DNA of 64,000 bases, taken from Sarcocystis neurona. Lineage: Eukaryota; Apicomplexa; Conoidasida; Eucoccidiorida; Sarcocystidae. Numbering within the stretch: position 1 is the first letter of the stretch; each line of letters opens with the position of its first letter. Shown in pieces: positions 52,701-62,799 of this stretch. Both the position numbers and the translations under genes were made by a program. The stretch covers positions 3,219,717-3,283,716 of the forward strand of contig KL647295.1 of assembly GCA_000727475.1 (NCBI GenBank). Reading direction: 5' to 3'. A model generated the notes under the pieces. That model was not told the origin of the DNA. It searched no databases and saw only the letters and a program-made list of their open reading frames with translations.

Positions 52701-55007
52701 GTCCGCAAGGAGGCCTTTCTTTTGTTTCTGGCACAGTTTATCTTCCTGACTTGTCAAACGTTCATATAATAGAAGAAAAGCAGCACGCTGGCAGTTAGTT
52801 GCCAGCAGTAAGTGACCCTGTCGTGTCACACGTATACCTGGTCTTCCAGAATATTCGTGTACACACGTGTGTACCCACCTACCCATCTGCATACCTATTA
52901 CAAAAAGAAATGGATAGATACATATACATATGTACGTGCACGTCAGTCCACCTGCAAGCACCCGTTATTCCATGTGTTTCGAACACGTGTACGTGTGGAA
53001 GCACTCTCCTGGATCCAGCAATATCTAGAGTGTGTGTGCCCGTTCAAAACTGAAGCCAGTGGTCCAGCAAGACATCTCCGTTTAGATGAAGCACAGGTAC
53101 TATCAACCCACCTACTGCAGCCGCCGCCTAGAATGTTTCCATCATTTATGTGTACACATTCATGATATAAATATGCGTGTACGTGTATGGATAGGTGGGT
53201 ACACGTGTACGTATGTATATGTACATACGTACACGTAATAGTCATACTTATGTCTGCAATATATGATGCGTCAGGCAGATTTCTTTCGTTCATCGATTCT
53301 ATTTATGCGCCTACATGTGTATGTATATATTGTGTAATAAAACCTGTACACCTTCATTTTATACACCTTCCAATCACCCGGGGAGAATTATGGACTTTAC
53401 CACTTTTCTCATCCGTACAAAGACGTATTTTCTGCTTTCTGCTTTCTTTAATTATATACGGCACATCACTGCATGCCCCCTGGTACCTGACTTATACGCT
53501 GACTTTTAAAAACCCAGCTTTACCGTGTGGAGTGCATCGTCCGTTGGTACAGCTACGAAATATAGTACTTGTCTTCCTTAATGTAAACCAGATTCCGGAG
53601 GACGTTTTGGAGCTCGAAGCGCAGGTCTGTGCATAGTTTACAAAAACTTGGTTTACTGTGCGTTAAAGTTGGAGTACAGAAATTTCTGTTGGGTGTCGCT
53701 GTCCAGTTTTTTTCCTCTGTCGTTAAGGGGGGGCAGTTTCTCACTGGCATACAGTAACGTTGTTCTCTTTAATTTCCATATTGTCACATTGTTTTTCGCA
53801 GAGCGCTATCTCCGACACCAAACTACAACCGAAGCGCTTTCGGCAAGCCACGCTGGCGCTTGTGATTTCTGTTCGATCACACAGCAGTGAGTTGTCGCTC
53901 CACCTAGAGAACATCCAAGTTTTGGCAGAACAGGCGGTAGATCTGTCATGGACAGGTAAATCAGTTGCTTCTAGCGACTATCAGGGAAATAGTGCCTGTC
54001 ACTTTTGGCACGGCAACCATTAGATAGTCTCTTCCCAAATTTTCTGACACGCAGATAATTGAGTTGCTTCCGGCCTCTATCAAAAGGGTATTGCATGCCG
54101 GACGTCGTGTATGTGCAGCAGACAAGCGTACACGCTTGTCTTTTATCAGAATTAAAGCAAAGGTCCGCGTAGACGAACTGAGCGTATTCTTTCCATCTTT
54201 GCTTAGAGGGGAAGTCCAGGGTGTGTCAACTTCGTGTGCCCAACCTGCACCCGCGTGACGAGGGTTTCAGAAAGAGAAATTCCTCAGTCAGTTTGTACCG
54301 TCGTCTCGAATGAACGAGTGTCTACTGCGTCTTACGAATGCGAAGGAGAGACGTGAATCACCGGTTGTTCCAGTCATACGTAACGAGTTAACTCTCAGTA
54401 ACGCGTTATCTTATACGCCGTGACACGAGCATCGGGGGTAGAACAATTGGTGGTGTTGCGTATCAAGAGATTTACAGCGAGCGTTGAGGGAGAAATATAT
54501 GGCGCCCTTTAAATAGTATGCAAATGTGACTTACGTCTGGGGATCCTATTTAAAACATGGGTTGAAAGCCCTCAAGTTACGGGGATGCTTCTGTGTATCT
54601 TGCGACGTTACATGTCGCTGGATTCGGAGTCTTCTTCAAAAACGGTGCGGTGCTCTTGTCTATGTGAACTTCTTGTTCCCAATTTCTGTTCTTGTCCACA
54701 TGCATGTGAACAACTTATATCCGAGCTTTTTCGGCTAAGGTGAAGAGATTCTTCGTCAGTGCAGCAGTGGAAGAAGCAAGCGTGGCCTACCACTGGACGA
54801 GTTGATTCTGTCGTTCCACAACGATCCAGAGAGAAATATTTCCCAATGTAGTGACTTGGTGGCACGTACACACGTTGAATTCACATTCCGGTGAAACCCA
54901 CCCGTATATTCATGCGTACCACTTTTTCTACATACGTTTGAAGACGTGCATACGGTAGGGGCCGACTGGATGCAGGTAAACTCAAGAATATTCTTGCTAC
55001 CATATAC

Positions 55008-55050
<43 letters not shown>

Positions 55051-56477
55051 TGTATACATACGTACACCTATAGTCGACACACTTGTGGGTGTTTGCAGGT
55101 GTAGATAAGAGAGGTCTTTTCCTTACGTGTGGATAAAAAAGTGAGCCAAGTCTGCAGTAGAGGTCAAAAAGGTCCACCCAGTTGCCCCGTTGCCTCGTTT
55201 CTCTCGTGAGCGGACGGTAACGGGCATGTTATCATCAGAGCCATTATCTGCGGTGCAGCTGGGCAGCGGCCCGAAGCCTTAAGCTGAATCCGTCGTTGTA
55301 CTACCTTAACTACACTCACGAGGCTCTACAATGTGTACGACGCTCTGAACACGACAATTGTATATGTGTTTGCGTGCACGTATGAAGATGTATTTGTTCA
55401 CAAACAGCGAGCGCCTGGGAATTCATCTAGGAAGTACCCGTCGAAAGCCGTGAATCTTCTGGCGTGGAACGTAGTTAACGAAACGCACTTCGTTGTAGGA
55501 AACACGTTGCTATCCGAAAAATTTTGACGCAGAACGCTTGTCTTGCCCGGCGGGCTAAGGTAGCGAGAAAAAGGCAGCGGAGCCGGCCTGCAGCCGGGTC
55601 TGCAGCGAGAAAAAGCGTAAGGGATGACACAGAATGACATGCTTTCGACCTACTGCTCCGGGGACACACGAAATGCCCAAGTCAGCGGAATGCAGAAGTC
55701 GAACAGAAGTGCAGAGAGCCGTGAGTAGCTCACAACATTGAGCTCCGACTATGAGAGGTGCAAACAGCCCTTCACGATACGTGAAACAGCTGGTTCTGGG
55801 TGGCCGAATCAGTGCAACTTTCCGTCCTACAAAAGTGGGCATTAGAAGAAGGGTGTTGCCAGAGGCTGGAGTGTCTGTTGACGTAAAGCGAAGCAGTGCA
55901 CGCAAAATGCGGAAAGATTTCAGAGTGCGAGCAGATTTTGCGCAGTACTAGTGACGAGAACAGCACCGCGTCGTGGTGGCAGAAAGAAAGGGGATCGAGG
56001 TCAACATTTGTCTGGACTTCGATGAAGTCCCGCGTAAAAGGAACCCGTTTGAAACCCGAACACCACTCACTCGTTGGTTTTATGGAAACGCTTGAAAGCA
56101 GAAGATGTGTACGCATGTACGTGTATACCGTGTGGTAGGAGTTCCGTAAGCAAAAAATTTAGAGGACTCGCATGTTGGAAAAGTAGTGAGAGCAAAAACT
56201 CTCCCACAATTATACACGTATATGCAGTAAAGCACCAGTGATAGTTGAAACTCTTTTGCGCACCTGTTTGCGAAGAGAGTTACCACTAGAAGCAAACAGA
56301 ATGCCTCAGGACTTGAATCTTTCAAGTATCCTGGAGAGGTGAATGGCAGTTGAATGCGAAAGTCGCTGTGGACGCATCCGTACACGTGTGTGTGTCAAGC
56401 TCATCTGCACTCGTGAATCCTGTCTCATCGTTGTTCGTCTCCCTGTCCGACGAAGAAGCACGGAAACTCTGCCTATA

Positions 56478-56511
<34 letters not shown>

Positions 56512-57931
56512 TATGCTTATGTACAGGTGACTACAAGTGGTGCGTCCGTGTGCGAAGAAACACGCACAAATGCGTTCAGAATGTGGCTGGAAACGGATAT
56601 TTTTTCATGTGAGCAAGCAGCTGGCCTCCACTACGACTGCAGCACAGCGTAATCGTCTCCGTACATGAAACCTGGGAACCTGCCTTACAGCGCTCGATCC
56701 TGAAAAGGTGCCCACAGCGTAAAAAAGATTATAACGTAAACTTTCCGTGCTACTCTTGATATATCAGAAATAAACACTACTTCGAAGAAAGGTCTCAGAC
56801 GCGAAAGCCACACAAGTAGGTCTTCTTTCCCTTCTGCTTGACTGTACCCAGACTATGCCTGACTATGGCGGAAGCAGCGAAAAAAAATCGGGCAAGTTCA
56901 CAAGATATAGCACTAAATGGTTGACGGATCTGCCTGGTAGCGTCATGCAGATGGGGGTAGAGGATGTAAGTATCCCCGTCCGACCACCGCAAAGCAACCG
57001 CGCAACGCGCAGCAGCCTTGACAGAAACGCAGCAGCAGCCGATGGAGCAGCAGGCTTTGGAACACCTGGTACAGTAGTCAATTTAGCAACTGTCACAGTG
57101 AGTGTCTGACGGTGAAAGTGAACTTGTACAAAGACTACTCACGAGACAGGAGGAAGCCGCCGCAGCAGGAGACGAGCAGTCAGCGCAGAGTGAGTGTGTG
57201 ACGGTGAAAGTGGACTTCTACAAAGACTACTCACGAGAAAGGAAAACGCAGCCGCAGCGGGAGACGAGCAGCCAGTGCAGAGACCCTGTGGTAGCAGCTG
57301 CAGCACCGTCGTGTGCGGAGAGAAAACTACTAACATCAGGAGTTTGTGCAGGAGCTCGTGTAGAAGACCGCTTGCAACCGAGCGCCACAAGCAGCCTCGC
57401 TGTAGGGATTTCAAATGTGTTCATTGGGAAGCCCTCCGCCGGGGTCACAAATTTCTGTTGTGCTGGTTGTTGCACACAAGACGCCCCGAAGACAGGTGGA
57501 CACCGGTGTAAAAGGTTCCTCATTATCTGAGAAAAAAATGAACTTTCCGCCGTTGACATTGGCATCCATGCAGACGGATGCGTCTACGCGTACACGCGTG
57601 TCCTGGTTGCACCAGATAATAATATATGACCGAAGCGAACACAAATGCAAATTATCCACACGTAAGGTTAGATACCGATCAATATACAACCAGGCCTGTC
57701 CACACTGTAAAAAAGAGTATGTCCCTATATCTACGTGTGCTTGTGTGTGTATACGTACGTATACACACGGAGAAATGTGTGAGGACACACGTATACTATC
57801 ACTCTTGTGCGGATCCGCACATTCCCACCTAAGCAAACGAAAAATTCATCCTGAATCGAGCCAGGGACGGGTTAATGCTCTGCCAAACGTGGAACAGCGT
57901 TACAAGTTGCGCGAGAAGCGCGTCCGCGTGA
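46773..57931 (+). CDS. Large multi-exon protein, function not established (VPS13-like fold possible)
   Basis: The model starts MQRYNCCDKALLLRQKLATH (46773-46847, donor TTT|GTAAGA). Phase-matched exons follow at 47346-47445, 48009-48173, 48459-48623, 48720-48787, 49797-50049, 50457-50610, 50748-50793 and 50926 onward. Further exons are 51566-51829, 51899-51935, 52132 onward, 52947-53096, about 53518-53624, 53802-53936, 54055-54220, 54271-54352, 54768-54890 and 54944-54975. Coding-like exons also lie at 55.1-56.7 kb. The end is 56852-56969, 57481-57661 (donor CAC|GTAAGG) and 57834-57931, stop TGA. Many exons encode alternating hydrophobic strands (RYLCVEVQSVSC, FIRIKAKVRVDELSVFF, TRVRVEALSWIQQYLECV) and a CGTIFRISGAFGVVD segment, reminiscent of bridge-like lipid-transfer proteins such as VPS13. 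That is a weak inference. Gaps near 51.1-51.5, 52.5, 53.2 and 55-56.8 kb are unresolved, and two introns of 50-53 bases look too short. Confidence 0.4.
52467..52606 (+). repeat. Tandem duplication, 76-bp period
   Basis: Copies at 52467-52530 and 52543-52606 share TAGACAACACATTCTTTGAT and ACATGTTG, with about ten differences. They lie at or just past the end of the large exon beginning 52132. Confidence 0.85.
54999..55053. repeat. (TA)n microsatellite in an intron
   Basis: Two TA runs separated by CATA, lying after the small exon 54944-54975 of the large gene. Confidence 0.9.
56350..56652 (+). CDS. Exon-like ORF spanning a TA microsatellite (part of the large gene)
   Basis: A frame entered after GAATGGCAG reads NAKVAVDASVHVCVSSSSAL and LFVSLSDEEARKLC. 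It then passes through about 45 bases of TACATATATA repeat as Tyr/Ile alternation and emerges in the same frame as VTTSGASVCEETRTNAFRMW and ETDIFSCEQAAGLHYDCSTA before a stop. No GT donor sits between the first coding-like part and the repeat. Either the repeat is translated or an intron uses an upstream donor and the TATGTACAG acceptor at its end. Confidence 0.35.
57099..57282 (+). repeat. 92-bp tandem duplication of a coding segment
   Basis: Copies 57099-57190 and 57191-57282 both begin TGAGTGTSTGACGGTGAAAG and end near GACGAGCAG. In the frame giving TVKVNLYKDYSRDRR versus TVKVDFYKDYSRERK most changes are conservative. Each copy starts with a GTGAGT donor-like motif, and the period is not a multiple of three. 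Confidence 0.85.
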
Positions 57932-57967
57932 CTTCGTCGATTTGAAGAACCATCACAAAAAAAACGC

Positions 57968-58456
57968 ATGGCTGTCCGCGCCCAGGTGTGCCACTTGGAA
58001 GAGCAAAAGGGGGAAAAAACCCCGCAAAAAAATGGAGGGGTGCAACGCGTCACACTCGTGGCGAGTGAGACACACAGAAGCTGCGTCGGCTGCGCTCCCT
58101 ACCCCGGCGGCCAGAAAAAATCCTGTCTGGCAGTAGACTGCGCCGTCACACCACTGCTTGAACCCTTAGGTGGTCACGACATTCAAACAGCACGACGAAC
58201 GCGTGCTCAACATACATTTATTTGTCAGTACGTATGTTTATATATATTTGTATATACGTATACATACAACTACGTGCGTGTGTGTATATCTTTGTACGTC
58301 ATCCGCGCATCGCTGTGTCACATACAGACATACTTACAACGTTTTCCTCTTCCTGATCTTTGCAGAAGGAAAAACACACTAAAGTATCGGCACATAGTCA
58401 GTCTACATTTCCACACAAGAGAAACTTGCTTCTTCTTCACCTACACAAATGTGTGA
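57968..58456 (+). CDS. Hypothetical ORF (162 codons)
   Basis: ATG-initiated frame MAVRAQVCHLEEQKGEKTPQ, mixed composition to about residue 95 (CAPYPGGQKKSCLAVDCAVT), then degenerating into TA/TG-repeat-coded residues. It begins 36 bases after the stop of the large gene, so it could be 3' UTR, an alternative last exon or a separate gene. A minus-strand frame at 58053-57829 competes. Confidence 0.2.
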   Translation: MAVRAQVCHLEEQKGEKTPQKNGGVQRVTLVASETHRSCVGCAPYPGGQKKSCLAVDCAVTPLLEPLGGHDIQTARRTRAQHTFICQYVCLYIFVYTYTYNYVRVCISLYVIRASLCHIQTYLQRFPLPDLCRRKNTLKYRHIVSLHFHTRETCFFFTYTNV

Positions 58457-58806
58457 AAACATTACTATAACGCAGTTCTCTCTGTATCAACATTCATAAC
58501 CCATAAATATATACATAGGTATGATCTGGTATAATAGCGGAAGACCAGTGGAACACAGGGGAGGCTCAAACGCGAAACGGAACCTTTAAAAATTCTCTCC
58601 ATACGCTACACACTTTCCTCACACGACCTACTGTGTAAAAATGAACTTTTTCTTTCTCTCTGTCTCTCTATCCATATACATGTATATGTGTATATATCTC
58701 CCGACACCTCTGTGTGTATAGCTTTAGATACGTACCTCTCTACATGTCTACGTTTACATAGACATACACATATAATACTAGAACACCCGTACATATATAC
58801 CCGTAA

Positions 58807-59400
58807 ATGCGTCTGCGCCTGCACATGCACGTCTCGCATGTTATCGTAGCCCTTTATATCGATTCATACATACACACATGTATAAATATATCAACGCACC
58901 CCAACATCCATCTACCTCTACATACGTACCTCCCCGTAGAATACACGTATATCTATCTACGTACCGGCGGAAGACAAGTCGCAGAATCTGTACCCGTGTG
59001 CAACCCCATATACACATTTGTAGTACTCGTACGTGGCCACCACACAGCAATAGAAAAGTTCTATTCCCTACACATGTCTACACCGCAGGGCCCTACTACT
59101 GACACAAATATACTCGAGCAGTATATTCGTACAGGGTACTACGTTTGTATCTCATCAAGAACGTCTATATGTATACGTACGTCTACACACACATATATAT
59201 ATAAGGTGTACCGTCCTGGCGTGCGTGAACATATGCAGAAAGACAGAAAATTGGCGAAACATTTCGACACAGTGCAAACAAGTGTTGTTTCCACACAAAA
59301 TGCACCTGGCTATAACTTCCTCCCTACGCGGAAAACCGTTTTCTCCTGCGTCCGTGAACGTGTGTGTCCCTGGCTGCCCTGCTGCTGCTCAACGTTCTGA
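58807..59400 (+). CDS. Hypothetical ORF (197 codons), unidentified
   Basis: After a repeat-like beginning the frame reads GGRQVAESVPVCNPIYTFVV, EKFYSLHMSTPQGPTTDTNI and, after an ATGCAG site at 59237, KDRKLAKHFDTVQTSVVSTQ and APGYNFLPTRKTVFSCVRE. These parts have varied composition. TA-derived residues sit between them at 59160-59205, so the ORF may be two exons with repeat between. No domain is recognised and no first exon was found. Confidence 0.3.
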   Translation: MRLRLHMHVSHVIVALYIDSYIHTCINISTHPNIHLPLHTYLPVEYTYIYLRTGGRQVAESVPVCNPIYTFVVLVRGHHTAIEKFYSLHMSTPQGPTTDTNILEQYIRTGYYVCISSRTSICIRTSTHTYIYKVYRPGVREHMQKDRKLAKHFDTVQTSVVSTQNAPGYNFLPTRKTVFSCVRERVCPWLPCCCSTF

Positions 59401-62056
59401 GAATATAAGGACGAGAAGACTCTCCTCTCATACTTCTTGGCCACACACACATACACCGAGCCACCAACGAGACAGAGAGACACACGCAGAGACAAAAAAA
59501 AGCGGACGACTCTTCTCACTATTACGCGCTCCCATCTTCAACCCGCCCATATATGGAAGATGGGTTCACCTCAAGCACCCTCTCCAGAAGCACCCGTCCG
59601 TACATCCTCGCCGACGTATATAGATATATGTGTACGTACATATCCTGTGTTGTGTACACCAGAAACGTTTCAACAAGAAAGAATTGTGCGGGGTGCTGTA
59701 GTAATATCCCCAACGCATCTGCATCACCCACACGTACGTACATGTGTGGTTGTATATGTGTGTATGTGTGTGTGTGTGTGTGTCTCTCCCTGTATTCCTA
59801 CCCCCTCCGCGCACTTTTTCCTTTCTTTCCATGCACCTCATCCGTCTCTCTTTTCTCGCCCATCGCAGTCCACTGACAACATATACACACATATTTATAC
59901 ATACACAGAGAGAGCGGAGAGACGGTACGCCCATATATGGAGCGCTTCCCTTACATATGCAGCGCTTCACGTGTATGTTTTCGATTCTATACATACACGT
60001 ATTAGAAAGAAAGAGGCGGACAGCAATCCTGTGTGGGCAGAGCTTCCTACGTTGATATAATGAGGAGGGGAACTGCGTGTCCACCGCGCCAGGGCAGATC
60101 TGCGTCTCTGTGCGCGCACACACGTTCACAGGAGTGACAGCTTCAGGTGTCTAGACACCCGAATGTGCACCCGTCGCTCTTTTCCGGGAGCCGCTACACT
60201 GCGACGGTACTCACACGTCTTTTCGAATTCTTCTTCCTTATACTTTTTCCCCAGTCTATATGAAAAGTGTCTCTCTCTCCGCACAGACCACACTGTACGT
60301 TATTCTCCGTATAACTACGTGAACTCCGACGATGGGTAAATATTCTCTACACTCGAACGCATGTCTTTCTTCTTTTTCCTTTTGACTCTGTCCACCGCAA
60401 AATGTACACGAATCGTATTTGGACGTGCTGACTACTCTCAGATATGTATATATACATGTGTGGGACTAGTGTGTACGTCCTTCACTTTCCTTCTTCTCTT
60501 TGGCTTCTGCAGTAAATATCCACGTCCAGACCTTTGTAATCCGAACAGCCATGCGTGAACACCGCTCGAATTTCCTTCTGCGAAAGACGTGCATTTGTAC
60601 AGACTTTGTGCGTCGCGACTTCGCCCACACCAAGACTCCTACATCCACATATATATATGTGTATGTATACGCACAGGTGCATGCAGTGAACGCGGAGGTG
60701 GCACCCCCACTCTCCCCCTCCCCCCCTCCACACACGTACACACACAAATCTCTGGACATTTAGGAGACTGTCCTCTCGTCGTCAAAGAGGAAATGGACAA
60801 CTTTTGACAAATACCATAAATCTTTTCGAGGAAACTACGTTTCATTCAAGCAAACTACCATATACCTAGACGCAGATATCTGGTCAACCGCAAATATATA
60901 TAAATGTACGCGCGATCCAACGTGTGTACGTGTGGGGTGCCTGGGCGTGTCTACATATATGTGTTACGTATGCATGCTCATTCATACGACGCCGATATAT
61001 ATATATATATATATAGTTAGATAGATAGATATATAGAGGCAGATGCAGCCCGATGCGCATATATATATACACATGCAGATATCTACCCGTACGTACATGT
61101 ACTAGAGGGCGTATAGACCCATACATATTCCATCGCATATATACATGTAAATACTACGCACGCGAAAGGTATATATTCATATGTAGGCACAGGAATGTAT
61201 ATGCATACACATACCTATATGTCTACCTCGTGTGTATATGGAGAGAGAAAGAAGTCGACGCAGATATATATATATATAGGAGGAACAATTTTTTGTCGAA
61301 GAATACGTGTATGTACTCGAGTGGTGGTCTTCCTCCTCTATCTGCAGTGCGCTTGCAAGCACGCGAGCCGGCACAAGAATGTTTCCGGCGCCTGCGACAC
61401 TCCCGGGTGTCGATACAACGGCGCCTTCACCGGTCTTTTTCTGTACCCCGCCTCTGTTCTTCCTGCAAAAGCCTTCCGTTTTCCTTGTCTAGTCTTCTTA
61501 AAGTCCTCCTACTACAGAAGTGTGCGTCACCAACCATGCGACATCCTTTCTATCGCCCCTGCACCCGCCGTTCTCCCTGTCACGACGCAGGTATACCGGA
61601 AAAGTGAGAGATACAGAGAAAGTGGACAGAGGGATAATGAGAGATTTAATAGAGAAGTGAGAGATGTAGACGAAGCGAGAGATACAAAGAAAGTGCGACA
61701 TATACAGAAAAGGAATATATAGATAATGACAGACAGGTGGAGAATGAAACGCTGACAGATGATAAACGGCGAAAGAGAGAGAGACGGCGAGAGAAAAGGA
61801 GACGAGACGAGGAGAGGAGACACGAAAAGCCAACACATTTATGCGTTCGCTCGCCATCAGGCAGCAGACGCTACTACATACACGTCTCGTCTTCCACACA
61901 CACATATACGTGTGAGTGACGCCACGGGAGAAAGAGAGGCACTGTCCAGCTGTAATTTATGCGTGTGTGGTGCTTTTGTGAGTCGCGCAGAAGAAGACTG
62001 CGCATGACTAATGCACAAGTATTCTTCTTCTGCAGCGTCTCGGAGAGGCGTCAAGC
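59401..62056 (+). other. Spacer with scattered coding-like fragments
   Basis: Plus-strand fragments with acceptor-like upstream tracts include 60516 onward after CTTTGGCTTCTGCAG (VNIHVQTFVIRTAMREHRSN) and 61345 onward after CCTCTATCTGCAG, where three frames are open. A (TG)n run lies at 59757-59783 and (TA)n at 60992-61013. From 61620 to 61850 the plus strand is purine-rich. No exon chain could be fixed. Confidence 0.35.
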
Positions 62057-62686
62057 GTGAAGAAGAAAAAGAAGAGCAGAAAAAAAGTGTCGGCTGCGGC
62101 TTTCACCGACGCAGCAGCAGCAGTTCTACAAAGCAGCAGGGACTGCTTCTGCTGCAGCAGCGAGAATTACTTCTCCGCTCCGTACCCAAGGGCTCCTGCT
62201 GCTGCTCCTGTTCCCGCTCCCGCTCCTGCTCCCGCTCCTGGTGCTGCTGCCCCTGCTGCTCCTGCTGCTGCTTTTGGCAGTCGTCCGCTCTCTTTCTCTC
62301 CCTGTCTCTGTCTCCGTCTCTCTCGTTTGGGATGCCGAGGAGAGATGCGGCGGCAGCAAACCAAACCGGAACGGCGACGAGGACGGCGACGACCGAGGAG
62401 GAGAAGACGAAGAATACAAGAAAGTGGAGAAAAGAGGAGGAGGAGGCGGACAAAAAGCAGGAGGGGGGGGGGGGGCAGAAGCGAAGAAGAGACACGCGAG
62501 AAGAGACCGGGACTTTGCGAGGAAAGATTTAGCGAGGAGAATTTTCAGAAGTCGCGGTCCCACTCGTATTCATCGGCCAACACGACGCCGTCTTCGTCGT
62601 CAATTTCGAACGATGACTGCGACCACCCACACAAAAGCAGCAAGGAAGGAAATGGAAGGCACATACACACACATATATATATGTAG
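62057..62686 (+). CDS. Low-complexity ORF (209 codons), hypothetical
   Basis: ATG-initiated frame beginning MKKKKKSRKKVSAAAFTDAA. It contains a Pro-Ala repeat (CCTGCT/CCCGCTCC units, 62190-62275), a long Arg/Glu stretch from purine-rich DNA with a 13-base G run at about 62463-62475, then a more normal Ser/Asn-rich segment (SRSHSYSSANTTPSSSSISN). Other frames are open too. It could be a real low-complexity coccidian protein or repeat read-through. Confidence 0.25.
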   Translation: MKKKKKSRKKVSAAAFTDAAAAVLQSSRDCFCCSSENYFSAPYPRAPAAAPVPAPAPAPAPGAAAPAAPAAAFGSRPLSFSPCLCLRLSRLGCRGEMRRQQTKPERRRGRRRPRRRRRRIQESGEKRRRRRTKSRRGGGGRSEEETREKRPGLCEERFSEENFQKSRSHSYSSANTTPSSSSISNDDCDHPHKSSKEGNGRHIHTHIYM

Positions 62687-62799
62687 ACAAAAAGGGAAAA
62701 ATAGAGAGGAATCCACACATCCTCTGATATGCGACGAAGTCACAAACTCAATAAAAACAACACATACCTCAAACCACGCCCAACAACCAATACAAATAT

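Noticed and set aside
54570..54739. Exon reading MSLDSESSSKTVRCSCLCEL
   Set aside because: A better exon starts at 54768 with matching phase, which makes this stretch intron.
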